Source: Clostridiaceae bacterium HFYG-1003
GTDB lineage: Bacteria > Bacillota > Clostridia > Clostridiales > Clostridiaceae
Length of the DNA stretch: 64,000 nucleotides
Assembly (NCBI GenBank): GCA_024579835.1
Contig: CP102060.1
Location: 2,393,558-2,457,557 of the forward strand
Reading direction: 5' to 3'
Part shown: positions 34,716-43,958 of the stretch, in pieces
Layout: every line of letters begins with the position of its first letter
Position numbering within the stretch: position 1 is the stretch's first letter
Notes under the pieces: generated by a model
What the model was told of the DNA's origin: nothing
What the model saw: the letters and a program-made list of their open reading frames with translations, nothing else
Databases searched by the model: none
Translations under genes and position numbers: made by a program

Positions 34716-36218
34716 TTAGTTGCCGTAGAACAGTTTATCGGTGGCATAGTCATCGTCTGAAGTATAGTCGATGCCCAGGGCCCGCAGCGTTTTCTCATCA
34801 TTGGTATTGAGAATGGTCGTGGAATGGAGGTTGGTTCCGTCCAGCTGGTCGATACAGGCAAATGCCGCCTGAGCCGAAGGATTGGTCGCGGCGGACATCG
34901 ACAGCGCAATGAGGATTTCATTGAGGTCCAGCAGCTGCTCCTGCAGGTGGGAGGTCTTGCGCTTGAGCTCGCCAATGGGTTTTAAGACGACCGGCGAGAG
35001 CAGATAAATGTTGTCAGTGATGCCAGCCAGGTATTTCAGGGCATTCAGGACGCAGGCAGCGGTGGCCTGCATCATGGATTTGCGCTTTCCGGTAATGATG
35101 GTTCCGTCCGCCAGCTCCAGGGCGACGACTGAAACATTTTCCACGTCGCTGCCTGTCATGGTAGCGGCCAGGCTGCGGGCAGCCGGCACAACCAGCCGGT
35201 CAGCTTCCGCCAGGCCCATTTTTTCCATCAGCATGCGGCTGCGTTCGAAGGATTCCAGATCGACCCGGCCTTTCTTGTAGTCAACCAGCGCCTTGAAGTA
35301 GCGTCGGATGATTTCCTGATTCGCCGCCCAGGAGACTGCTTCATCGTCAAAGATTCCAGTACTGATGCAATTGACGCCCATGTCGGTGGGGGACTGGAAA
35401 TCGCTTTCCCGGCCGGTTATCTTTTCCAGGATCCGCTTGAGGATCGGGAATGTTTCAATATCCCGGTTGTAGTTCACCGCCATCTTGCCGTAGGTTTCCA
35501 TATGATAAAAATCGATCATGTTCAGATCTTTCAGGTCCACGGTGGCTGATTCATAGGCCACATTGACCGGGTGCTTCAGGGGCAGGTCCCACACCGGGAA
35601 GGTTTCGAACTTGGAGTATCCCGCAATGAGTCCGCGCTGGGCCTCATGATAAAGCTGCGACAGGCAGGTCGCCAGTTTTCCGTTGCCGGGCCCCGGGGCC
35701 GTGACCACGACAATGGGCTTTTCTGTTTCGATGTACGGATTGATCCCATATCCAGCTTCCGAAACGACGGTATCAATGTCCGACGGATATCCGGCAATTG
35801 CCCGGTGAATAAACACCTTGATGCCGCGCCGATCCAGCTTGTTGACAAAAATCTTGGCTGCCGGCTGGTCAGCATACCTGGTGAGAACAACGCTGTTCAC
35901 CGGAATGCCATGGCTCTTCAGATCGTCAATGAGCTTCATGACTTCCATGTCATAGGTGATGCCCAGATTTTCGTTGATTTTGTTCCGCTCAATATCGCCT
36001 GCGTACATGCAGATGATGACCTCGATCTGATCCTTGAGCCGCCTGAGCAGCTCCACCTTGGCATTAGCATCGAATCCCGGCAGCACCCGCTTGGCGTGCA
36101 TGTCGTTGAAAAGCTTTCCGCCGAACTCCAGGTACAGCTTGTCGTAATTGTATACCCGTTCCAGAATGAATTTAGACTGTTCCTCCAGATACTTCTTTGA
36201 ATCAAACCCTACTTTCAT
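34716..36218 (-). CDS. DUF1846 family protein (500 aa)
   Basis: The whole length matches the DUF1846 family, about 500 residues long, found in many Bacillota and Actinobacteria. Recognisable blocks are [21 protein letters not shown] at the start, [19 protein letters not shown] near residue 33, [20 protein letters not shown] near 170, and [20 protein letters not shown] near 235. The Gly-rich segment resembles a nucleotide-binding loop. No function is established; structures suggest a mixed alpha/beta enzyme. The start at 36218 begins the conserved N terminus. It stands alone between two long gaps. Confidence 0.85.
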   Translation of the reverse strand: MKVGFDSKKYLEEQSKFILERVYNYDKLYLEFGGKLFNDMHAKRVLPGFDANAKVELLRRLKDQIEVIICMYAGDIERNKINENLGITYDMEVMKLIDDLKSHGIPVNSVVLTRYADQPAAKIFVNKLDRRGIKVFIHRAIAGYPSDIDTVVSEAGYGINPYIETEKPIVVVTAPGPGNGKLATCLSQLYHEAQRGLIAGYSKFETFPVWDLPLKHPVNVAYESATVDLKDLNMIDFYHMETYGKMAVNYNRDIETFPILKRILEKITGRESDFQSPTDMGVNCISTGIFDDEAVSWAANQEIIRRYFKALVDYKKGRVDLESFERSRMLMEKMGLAEADRLVVPAARSLAATMTGSDVENVSVVALELADGTIITGKRKSMMQATAACVLNALKYLAGITDNIYLLSPVVLKPIGELKRKTSHLQEQLLDLNEILIALSMSAATNPSAQAAFACIDQLDGTNLHSTTILNTNDEKTLRALGIDYTSDDDYATDKLFYGN

Positions 36219-36690
36219 CGTTTTGTTACCCCTGTTTTTCTTCGTCGTTGTGAAACCTGACAGCAATTTTAAAAATACAAACTCATTCTATATGATAACC
36301 CCATCCATGCTCCCTTTCAATGACAAGATGAAAAAATCTCACTGTCTTTTTAAGGTCTTTCGCTTGTGTTTTTTCCGCACTGATTCCAGTGGTTTTTCAA
36401 TCCGGAGCATCCCTGCAGATCTGTACAATATCATCTTCTCATTACCAATGAGAAGATTCCCGCGGCGAAGGGAATTCCGGCAGCTGTGGACATTGCCTTG
36501 ACCAATACCAGACACCCGGCTGTGGGCACTCCCTTGACTGAGGACAGTCCCCCGACTGAAGCCAGTCCCTCGGCCGCGGACTTTCCTTTGCCTGAGGGAT
36601 ACTGTCGTTCCAACCGGGAGTCAATGATTGACTTTCTGTTAGGTGAAAGGAAGTTTTTTCAGCTAAATTGTTTTCAAGATAACCATTTCA
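36219..36690. other. Intergenic region with degenerate repeats, no gene seen
   Basis: Between divergent DUF1846 and aor genes. Copies of CTGTGGACA/GACTGAGGACAGTCCC recur at 36480-36600 with irregular spacing. No ribosome site precedes any of the short frames. Confidence 0.4.
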
Positions 36691-36698
36691 CTTGATAC

Positions 36699-36708
36699 AT
36701 GCTAAAAT
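36699..36708 (+). promoter_or_regulatory. Probable extended -10 promoter of the aor operon
   Basis: TGCTAAAAT at 36700-36708 is a good extended -10 element; no clear -35 lies 17 bases before it. The start site would fall about 20-30 bases before the riboswitch. Confidence 0.45.
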
Positions 36709-36733
36709 AGTAATGTATTCACCATGAATATTT

Positions 36734-36840
36734 CCACTTCCGAGTCTGACGCGCTAACGAGTTGTTTCCATGCGCTCAGACCGTCAGGGTACCGGGGGAA
36801 ACCCTTGTGCCTCCCGCGTTTGGAAAGGATCTGGAGTAAA
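36734..36840 (+). ncRNA. Moco/Tuco-type riboswitch before the aldehyde oxidoreductase gene
   Basis: The leader contains CTTCCGAGTCTGACGCG near 36738, then a hairpin with GCGC arms (36751-36775), GGGTACCGGGGGAAACCC near 36788, and CCTCCCGCGTTTGGAAAGG near 36811. These match, in order, the conserved blocks of the molybdenum/tungsten cofactor RNA motif as I remember it, including the U-C-C-C-G and G-A-A-A-G-G elements. The gene it controls uses a pterin tungsten or molybdenum cofactor, which fits. A small GTAAAGCAATTTAC hairpin and the GAAGGAG ribosome site follow directly, pointing to control of translation. Confidence 0.75.
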
Positions 36841-36870
36841 GCAATTTACCAGATGAAGGAGTGTGGAAAA

Positions 36871-38661
36871 ATGAACGGTTACTTTGGAAAACTCTTACGA
36901 GTCAATCTCACAACGGGTGAAGTCAGGGTGGATCCGCTGGATCCCAACACCTGCATGGACTACATCGGCGGACGCGGACTGGGTACAAAGCTGTTTTATG
37001 AAGAGGTGGGTCCCCTGGTGGAACCGCTGAGCGAGGAAAACAAGCTATTCTTCATGACCGGTCCTCTGACCGGAGCGGCAGTTCCTACCGGCGGACGCTA
37101 CATGGTCATCACCAAGGCGCCCCTCACCGGCACCATCGGATCCTCCAACTCCGGCGGCCACTGGGGCGCTGAGCTCAAGTACGCCGGATACGACGGACTG
37201 GTGGTGGAGGGTAAATCGGCCCATCCGGTCTACCTGGCCATTGAGGATGATAAGGTCGAAATTCGCGACGCCAGTCACCTCTGGGGGAAAGTCGTTTCCG
37301 AAGCCACGGATCTGATGGCCCAGGAAACATCTCCCCGTACGAGAGTCCTGTGCATTGGCCCGGCGGGAGAGAAACAGTCCCTTCTGGCCGCCATCATCAA
37401 TGATGTCTACCGCGCCGCGGGTCGCTCCGGGGTGGGTGCCGTCATGGGTTCCAAGAACCTGAAGGCCATCACCGTGCGGGGCACAAACAAAGCCCCCATT
37501 GCCGATGACGCGAAACTGAAGGAAGCCAACCGCTCCGCTCTTGAGAAAATCCGTGCCAACGGCGTTACCAGCACCGGCCTGCCCACCTATGGCTCTGCTG
37601 TTCTGGTCAATATCATCAATGAGAACGGAATTCTTCCGACCAATAACTTCCAGGAATCCCATTTTGACGATGCCGAACAGATTTCCGGCGAACTGATGGC
37701 CGAGAAGTATCTGGTCCGGCGGGATCCCTGCCATCACTGCCCCATCGGCTGCGGCCGGTATGTCCGACTTGACGGCTGGGAAGGCGGCGGACCGGAATAT
37801 GAAACAGTCTGGTGCTATGGCTCCGACTGCGGCGTCAAGGACTTTGAAAAAATCATCCTGGCCAACAAGTGGTGCAACGAGTATGGCCTGGATACCATCT
37901 CTGCCGGCGCCACCGTAGCAGCAGCCATGGAACTGTACCAGAAAGGCTACATTAAAGACGAAGAACTGGACGGCGTCGGTCTGGCTTTCGGCGATGGCGA
38001 CGCCATCGTGGAATGGACCAAACGGATGGGCGAGCGTCAGGGGCTGGGTGCCCGGATGGCAGACGGTTCCTACCGCCTGTGCGAAGCCTACGGTGTGCCC
38101 GAGCTGTCCATGACCGTCAAGAAACAGGAACTCCCCGCCTACGACCCGAGAGGCGTCCAGGGCCAGGGCCTGTCCTATGCCACCAGCAACCGCGGCGGCT
38201 GCCATGTCCGCGGCTACCTTATTTCACCCGAAATCCTGTCCATGCCGGTTAAGATGGATCGGTTTGCCACCGCCGACAAAGCGGCCATGACGAAAGTCTT
38301 CCAGGACCTGACCGCCTGCATCGACTCCCTCGGCGTCTGTCTGTTTACCTCCTTCCCGCTGGGCGCACCGGATTATGCCCAGATGTTCTCCGCTGCAACC
38401 GGCGTAGAAACCAGTGCCGAAGAACTCCTGAAGAAAGGCGAGCGGATCTGGAATCTGGAAAAAGTATTCAATCTGAAAGCCGGCATCACCCCGGAAATGG
38501 ATACCCTTCCGCCACGGCTTCTGGAAGAACCCATTCCGGAAGGCCCCTCCAAGGGCGAAGTCACCCATCTTGACGTCATGCTGCCCGAATACTATGAACT
38601 GCGCGGCTGGGACAAGGGCGTGCCTACCTCCGAAAAGCTCCGAGAGCTGGGACTGGAATAA
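36871..38661 (+). CDS. aor: Aldehyde:ferredoxin oxidoreductase, tungsten/molybdenum pterin (596 aa)
   Basis: AOR oxidises aldehydes to acids and reduces ferredoxin, using a bis-pterin W (or Mo) centre and a 4Fe-4S cluster. The N-terminal NGYFGKLLRVNLTTGEV, YIGGRGLGTKLFYEE and GPLTGAAVPTGGRYMVITKAPLTG are characteristic. The cluster ligands are DPCHHCPIGC near residue 285 and a Cys in DSLGVCLF near 492. The pterin loop RAAGRSGVGAVMGSKNLKAI is near 190. I start at 36871, after GGAG, since the upstream frame runs through the riboswitch. moaD-like and moeB-like genes follow without a gap. Confidence 0.93.
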   Translation: MNGYFGKLLRVNLTTGEVRVDPLDPNTCMDYIGGRGLGTKLFYEEVGPLVEPLSEENKLFFMTGPLTGAAVPTGGRYMVITKAPLTGTIGSSNSGGHWGAELKYAGYDGLVVEGKSAHPVYLAIEDDKVEIRDASHLWGKVVSEATDLMAQETSPRTRVLCIGPAGEKQSLLAAIINDVYRAAGRSGVGAVMGSKNLKAITVRGTNKAPIADDAKLKEANRSALEKIRANGVTSTGLPTYGSAVLVNIINENGILPTNNFQESHFDDAEQISGELMAEKYLVRRDPCHHCPIGCGRYVRLDGWEGGGPEYETVWCYGSDCGVKDFEKIILANKWCNEYGLDTISAGATVAAAMELYQKGYIKDEELDGVGLAFGDGDAIVEWTKRMGERQGLGARMADGSYRLCEAYGVPELSMTVKKQELPAYDPRGVQGQGLSYATSNRGGCHVRGYLISPEILSMPVKMDRFATADKAAMTKVFQDLTACIDSLGVCLFTSFPLGAPDYAQMFSAATGVETSAEELLKKGERIWNLEKVFNLKAGITPEMDTLPPRLLEEPIPEGPSKGEVTHLDVMLPEYYELRGWDKGVPTSEKLRELGLE

Positions 38662-38913
38662 ATGGTCACCGAATCCTCCGCCAACCAGACCTTCCTGCTG
38701 GTCAAGCTGTTCGCGACCCTGCGGGAAGGCCGGCAGAAGACCCTTCAATTCCCCTATCATCCCGGCCTGACTGCAGGCGAGATCATCGACGCGCTGGCTA
38801 TCCCCCATGAAGAAGTGGCCATTCTGCTCGTGAACGGCCGGGACGCCGGATTTGACCGGATCCTCCAGCCCGATGACTACATCTCCCTGTTTCCCCCGGT
38901 AGGAGGAGGATAG
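38662..38913 (+). CDS. MoaD/ThiS-family sulfur carrier protein (83 aa)
   Basis: A small ubiquitin-like protein that ends in PPVGGG. The C-terminal Gly-Gly is adenylated and then turned into a thiocarboxylate by a ThiF/MoeB partner, and the sulfur goes to molybdopterin (MoaD) or thiazole (ThiS). The beta-grasp pattern is visible: VKLFATLREGRQKTLQF, then VAILLVNGRDAGFDRILQPDDYISLFPPVGGG. The ATG touches the aor stop codon, and a MoeB-like gene follows one base later. A role in making the pterin dithiolene for AOR is the natural reading. Confidence 0.88.
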   Translation: MVTESSANQTFLLVKLFATLREGRQKTLQFPYHPGLTAGEIIDALAIPHEEVAILLVNGRDAGFDRILQPDDYISLFPPVGGG

Positions 38914-38914
38914 A

Positions 38915-39598
38915 ATGGAACGCTATCAAAAGAATGAACAGGCACTGAGCCCGGCTGAAAACCGGGCTCTTCGCCAGAAAGCCGTTGTCATCGTCGGTCT
39001 GGGCGGACTGGGCGGCTACGCAGCGGAGTTTTTTTCAAGACTCGGCGTCCGGCGCCTGACACTCATCGATCATGATGTCTTTGTCCCCACCAACCTGAAC
39101 CGGCAGCTCAATTCCTATCCCGACCGTCTGGGTGAGAGTAAGGCGGAAGCAGCCAGGGAACGAATCAACCGCGTCAACCCCGGCATCGAAGTCATCGCGC
39201 ATCAGACCGAACTGACGGCGGCCAATGCCGCCGACCTGCTGACAGGTCATGACCTGATCATGGATTGCCTTGACAGCATCCAAGCCCGGCTGATCCTGGA
39301 GGATGCGGCCGAAGCACTGAACCTCCCCCTGATTCACGGGGCCATCGGCGGGTGGACCGGGCAAGTCAGCGTGATTCTGCCCGGCGATCAAACCCTGCAC
39401 CACTTGTACCGCAATCAGACAAAGGTTTCCGATTACTGGGGCAACCCGGTATTCACCGCGTCCGCCATCGCCTCCATTCAGGTCAGCGAAGCAGTGAAAG
39501 TCCTCCTTGACCGCGATGATACCCTGCACCGCAAACTCCTGGTGGCGGACTTCTCCCTCCCCGAATTCATCATTCTGGATCTTCCTGCGGCGGAATAA
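38915..39598 (+). CDS. ThiF/MoeB-family adenylyltransferase (227 aa)
   Basis: An E1-like enzyme that adenylates the C-terminal Gly of a sulfur carrier. The ATP-binding VIVGLGGLGGYAAEFFSRLGV is near residue 30, IDHDVFVPTNLNRQL near 60 supplies the Asp and Asn-Arg contacts, and MDCLDSIQARL near 115 continues the fold. The protein is short for MoeB and lacks the zinc CxxC pairs and the rhodanese tail. AGGAGG precedes the ATG. Its partner should be the MoaD-like protein encoded just before it. A strong terminator follows. Confidence 0.88.
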   Translation: MERYQKNEQALSPAENRALRQKAVVIVGLGGLGGYAAEFFSRLGVRRLTLIDHDVFVPTNLNRQLNSYPDRLGESKAEAARERINRVNPGIEVIAHQTELTAANAADLLTGHDLIMDCLDSIQARLILEDAAEALNLPLIHGAIGGWTGQVSVILPGDQTLHHLYRNQTKVSDYWGNPVFTASAIASIQVSEAVKVLLDRDDTLHRKLLVADFSLPEFIILDLPAAE

Positions 39599-39639
39599 AT
39601 CACTGCGCGGCTGCACCAGCGAGGTCCTTCTCTCCGATG

Positions 39640-39780
39640 GAGAAAGCTCCGACCGATGCCAAAGCTTTCAGCCGCCAGAAACTATCAGCCGCCAGGAACT
39701 TTCTGCCGAATGAGCTTTCAGGTGATCCGATCGATCCGATCGTTCCTCTGTCCGGTCCTCTTACCAAACAGGCCGGTCCT
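39640..39780. repeat. Degenerate CAGCCGCCAGAAACT / GATCCGATC repeats
   Basis: Short direct repeats (AGCCGCCAG-AACT twice, GATCCGATCGATCCGATC) lie between the moeB-like stop and the terminator. Confidence 0.45.
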
Positions 39781-39793
39781 CCGGCCAAGACAA

Positions 39794-39842
39794 AAAAACA
39801 GAGACAGGCAAGCCCAATGGGTTTGCCTGTCTCTGTTTTTTG
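39794..39842 (+). terminator. Strong intrinsic terminator of the aor operon
   Basis: A 22-base arm at 39794-39815 (AAAAACAGAGACAGGCAAGC...) pairs with 39819-39840 with a single G-U. The T-run TTTTTT is part of the right arm, so it can work on both strands. Confidence 0.92.
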
Positions 39843-40016
39843 CAGTTCTGTTGAATATCTTCAGCTCCCTTGATTCATGGGAACATCATGTGACTGCGGC
39901 ATCGGTTTTCAAAAGACCAACTTAGGTTACTTCCTGGATCGCTTCTTGGATTATTTCTCTAAGAACCTCTGATCGAGCTGCTTTCTGCTCCATCCGGTGA
40001 TGCAATTGGACATTCT

Positions 40017-41240
<1,224 letters not shown>

Positions 41241-41346
41241 ACTAATACCACCTGTATTCCAGTCTCGAAATCCAGTATAGCACGATCCCTGCTCTTCCCC
41301 TGACAGTACAGCCGCCGAATCTGATATCATTCCCTCCGCGGAATGT

Positions 41347-41393
41347 CTGGAAAGGGCCAGGGCGGAACGACTGTCCCGCTCTGGCCCTTTCCT
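41347..41393 (-). terminator. Hairpin downstream of thrB
   Basis: GGAAAGGGCCAGGGCGGA pairs with TCCCGCTCTGGCCCTTTCC. The T-run is weak on both sides. Confidence 0.65.
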
Positions 41394-41410
41394 TGGCTGC
41401 GCTCGATATT

Positions 41411-42286
41411 CTATTCCGCCAGGATTACTGTCCCCTGAGACGCCGCCCTCAGGGTCAGGATCCGGCAGGACGGGATCCGCTGACTTAGCTCATTTGCAAG
41501 GTCCGAAGCCTGTTCAGACCGGACGGGGATGATGCAGGTGGGACCGGCTCCGCTCAGGAAGATCGGATCGCCCTGCTGCAGGCAGTGATCCCACAGCCTG
41601 CCGTAGGCTTCATCCAGCTGCCGGATCAGCGGCAGCCGGTATTTCTGATGGAGTTCATCATGGAGGAGTTCCGGCAGCTGATCGGTTTGGCCCTGCCTGA
41701 GGGCCTCAGTCAGCAGAATGACCCGGGACAGGTTGGACACGGCATCCCGATGCCGGATCATGACCGGGATGGCCGATCGGGCACCGGCGGTGGAAAACTC
41801 AAACGGCGGTATGATCGTCAGATACACCAGGTCCGGATGCGGCTCGATCCGGTGACGGAGAATCCGGGTGCCGGTATCCAGGGAAGCGGTCAGAGCGCCG
41901 GTCCAGGCCGGCACGATGTTGTCAGGATGACCCTCGATTCGGGATGCCGTCTCCAGGACCACCGCGTCCTCCAGGGGCCTGCCGTTAAGGGCCAGAGCCG
42001 CGCAGACTCCGGCCAGGATGCAGGCAGCGGAGGATCCGAGTCCCCGGGATTCGGGTATGGCGGCCGCAACCTGCAGCCGGAACGGCACTTTCTCCAGCCC
42101 CAGGATTTCGCAGGCCAGATTTCTGGCGCCAAACACCATATGCGTGGCCAGTTCCCGGTCTTCTCCGATCAGCGCATCCTGCGCCCCCGGTTCGATGACA
42201 TACTCATTGTATAAATCCAGCGCCAGGCCCAGGGTGTCATACCCGCAGCCCAGGTTGGCCGATGTGGCCGGAATTCGAAGCTTCAT
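41411..42286 (-). CDS. thrB: Homoserine kinase (291 aa)
   Basis: ThrB phosphorylates homoserine for threonine synthesis. It is a GHMP kinase: N-terminal RIPATSANLGCGYDTLGLAL, the ATP loop PESRGLGSSAACILAG near residue 80, and the C-terminal GAGPTCIIPV near 245. Length is typical. The ATG overlaps the thrC stop by four bases, with GGGAGG inside the thrC end, so synthase and kinase are coupled. Confidence 0.95.
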   Translation of the reverse strand: MKLRIPATSANLGCGYDTLGLALDLYNEYVIEPGAQDALIGEDRELATHMVFGARNLACEILGLEKVPFRLQVAAAIPESRGLGSSAACILAGVCAALALNGRPLEDAVVLETASRIEGHPDNIVPAWTGALTASLDTGTRILRHRIEPHPDLVYLTIIPPFEFSTAGARSAIPVMIRHRDAVSNLSRVILLTEALRQGQTDQLPELLHDELHQKYRLPLIRQLDEAYGRLWDHCLQQGDPIFLSGAGPTCIIPVRSEQASDLANELSQRIPSCRILTLRAASQGTVILAE

Positions 42287-43647
42287 CTGACACCTCCCAT
42301 AAAACGGAGAAACTCTTCCCGCATCTCTTGCGGATCAATCGTCCGGTCAAACCGCACGGGCCGCTCCAGGATTCCAGCCAGAGCCGGGTGAACCGGCGCA
42401 AGGCTCGACAGATACGCCAGGGCTTCCCGTTCCTCCTGCCGCTGACCGGTCAGAGCTTCCTGAATCACCGCCGGGAACTTGAAGGGGCTGGCTGTCGCGA
42501 GAATGACATGATCCGCCGGTCGGCCCAGTTGGTCCCAGGCTGCCCAGGCACAGGCCGTATGGGGATCCATGAGGTAACCGGCTTCCTCATACACTGTGCG
42601 GATCGCTCGCTGCACCTCCTCTTCGGAGGCAGACTGCGCGTCGAAATCACGAAAAGCCGCAGGATCCGCCTGATAGAATCCCTGATCCCGCAGCTCGTCC
42701 ATGAACCGGCGGGTTTCCCGCGGGCCGAAGCAGTGGAACAGCAGCCGTTCCACATTGGAGGAAACCAGAATATCCATGGAGGGAGATGAGGTTTTCACCA
42801 AGGGACGCCGGCGGTCATACCGCCCGGTCCGGAGGAATTCCTCCAGTACCCGGTTGTCATTGGTGACGGCAATCAGCCGTTTCACCGGCAGACCCATGGC
42901 CTTGGCGTACCATCCGGCCAGAATGTCGCCGAAGTTTCCGGTGGGAACCAGGAAGGACAGCTCGCGCTGACCCAGCTGGCTGGACGCTTCAAAATAATAC
43001 GGAATCTGGGTCAGGAGTCGGGCGATGTTGATGGAATTGCAGGAAGAGACGCCCTGGCCGGAAAACTCCTGCAGAATCGCCTTGACGCCCCGCTGGGCAT
43101 CGTCAAAATTGCCGCGGATGGCCACCACGCTGACGTTGTCACCCTGCTGCGTCTGCATCTGCAGTTTCTGCAGATGGGATACGCCTTCCTCCGGGTAAAA
43201 GACCATGATTCTGGTGCCCGGCTGATTCCGGAAGGCTTCCAGGGCGGCTTTTCCGGTGTCCCCGGAGGTTGCGGTAACATAGACTGTTTCCCCGCCGCCG
43301 GTCAGTGCCTCCAGCCTGGGCAGCATGGTCAGGGCCACATCCTTGAAGGCCCCGGTCGGTCCGTGAAACAGCTCCAGAAATGTCCCGGCATCCGTTTGGA
43401 CCACCGGAATGGGGAACGCCCGGTAATTCTCCTGAAGCGCCCCGGCCAGTCCGGCCTCCTCCAGCTCCGGCACAAAAGCCCGGAGTACGCCCAGCGCTGT
43501 CTCCCAGTAACTGTCCGCCGCAGGCTTCGGATCCAGGACCGGCAGTTTTTCCGGCACAAACAGCCCCCCGTCACTCGCCATGGCTCGCTTCATCGCCTGG
43601 GCAAAGTCAACGGGCCGGCCTGATCCTCTGGTTGAAATAAATTTCAT
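42283..43647 (-). CDS. thrC: Threonine synthase (454 aa)
   Basis: ThrC is the PLP enzyme that turns O-phosphohomoserine into threonine. The N terminus FISTRGSGRPVDFAQAMKRAMASDGGLFVP and the PLP-Lys motif FHGPTGAFKDVALTML near residue 105 mark the longer class of threonine synthase. VTATSGDTGKAALEAF near 145 and VPTGNFGDILAGWYA near 255 (phosphate binding) follow. The ATG at 43647 has GGGAGG upstream. It is the first gene of thrCB, behind a structured leader. No homoserine dehydrogenase gene is nearby. Confidence 0.95.
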   Translation of the reverse strand: MKFISTRGSGRPVDFAQAMKRAMASDGGLFVPEKLPVLDPKPAADSYWETALGVLRAFVPELEEAGLAGALQENYRAFPIPVVQTDAGTFLELFHGPTGAFKDVALTMLPRLEALTGGGETVYVTATSGDTGKAALEAFRNQPGTRIMVFYPEEGVSHLQKLQMQTQQGDNVSVVAIRGNFDDAQRGVKAILQEFSGQGVSSCNSINIARLLTQIPYYFEASSQLGQRELSFLVPTGNFGDILAGWYAKAMGLPVKRLIAVTNDNRVLEEFLRTGRYDRRRPLVKTSSPSMDILVSSNVERLLFHCFGPRETRRFMDELRDQGFYQADPAAFRDFDAQSASEEEVQRAIRTVYEEAGYLMDPHTACAWAAWDQLGRPADHVILATASPFKFPAVIQEALTGQRQEEREALAYLSSLAPVHPALAGILERPVRFDRTIDPQEMREEFLRFMGGVR

Positions 43648-43701
43648 AAAATCCCTCCCGGTCATCAATTCCAGTTCAAATCATGGTTTTTGGTTCATCC
43701 G

Positions 43702-43762
43702 TTCCGCCGACCGTCTCAGTCCGGCAGTCATCTGATGACTCCCTCGACCGGATCGGCGGAAT
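43702..43762 (-). promoter_or_regulatory. Structured leader element of thrCB
   Basis: Three nested stems on the transcript: TTCCGCCGA with TCGGCGGAA, TCCGG with CCGGA, and AGTCAT with ATGACT around CAG. The element lies between a TATAAT box (about 43780-43785, minus strand) and the thrC ribosome site. No U-run follows, so it is not a plain terminator. It does not match a riboswitch or T-box I know. Confidence 0.5.
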
Positions 43763-43875
43763 GTTGTCCTTGAATTGAATTATACCGCAATCCCACGCTC
43801 AGCGGACAAGTGTATCTGACCTGAAACAGCTTTCCTAAGATCTTTGCCATATTCTGCAGCTTTCGCCGCGATTCG

Positions 43876-43915
43876 AAAAGCCACCCGGAACGCTCCGCAT
43901 TCCGGGTGGCTTTGT
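43876..43915. terminator. Terminator downstream of the ABC exporter operon
   Basis: GCCACCCGGAA (43880-43890) pairs with TTCCGGGTGGC (43900-43910). CTTTTCG follows on the minus strand, CTTTGTT on the plus strand. Confidence 0.8.
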
Positions 43916-43958
43916 TCTGACATTGTGAAGGCCGGTCGACCTGGAACTTGCTCCCGGT

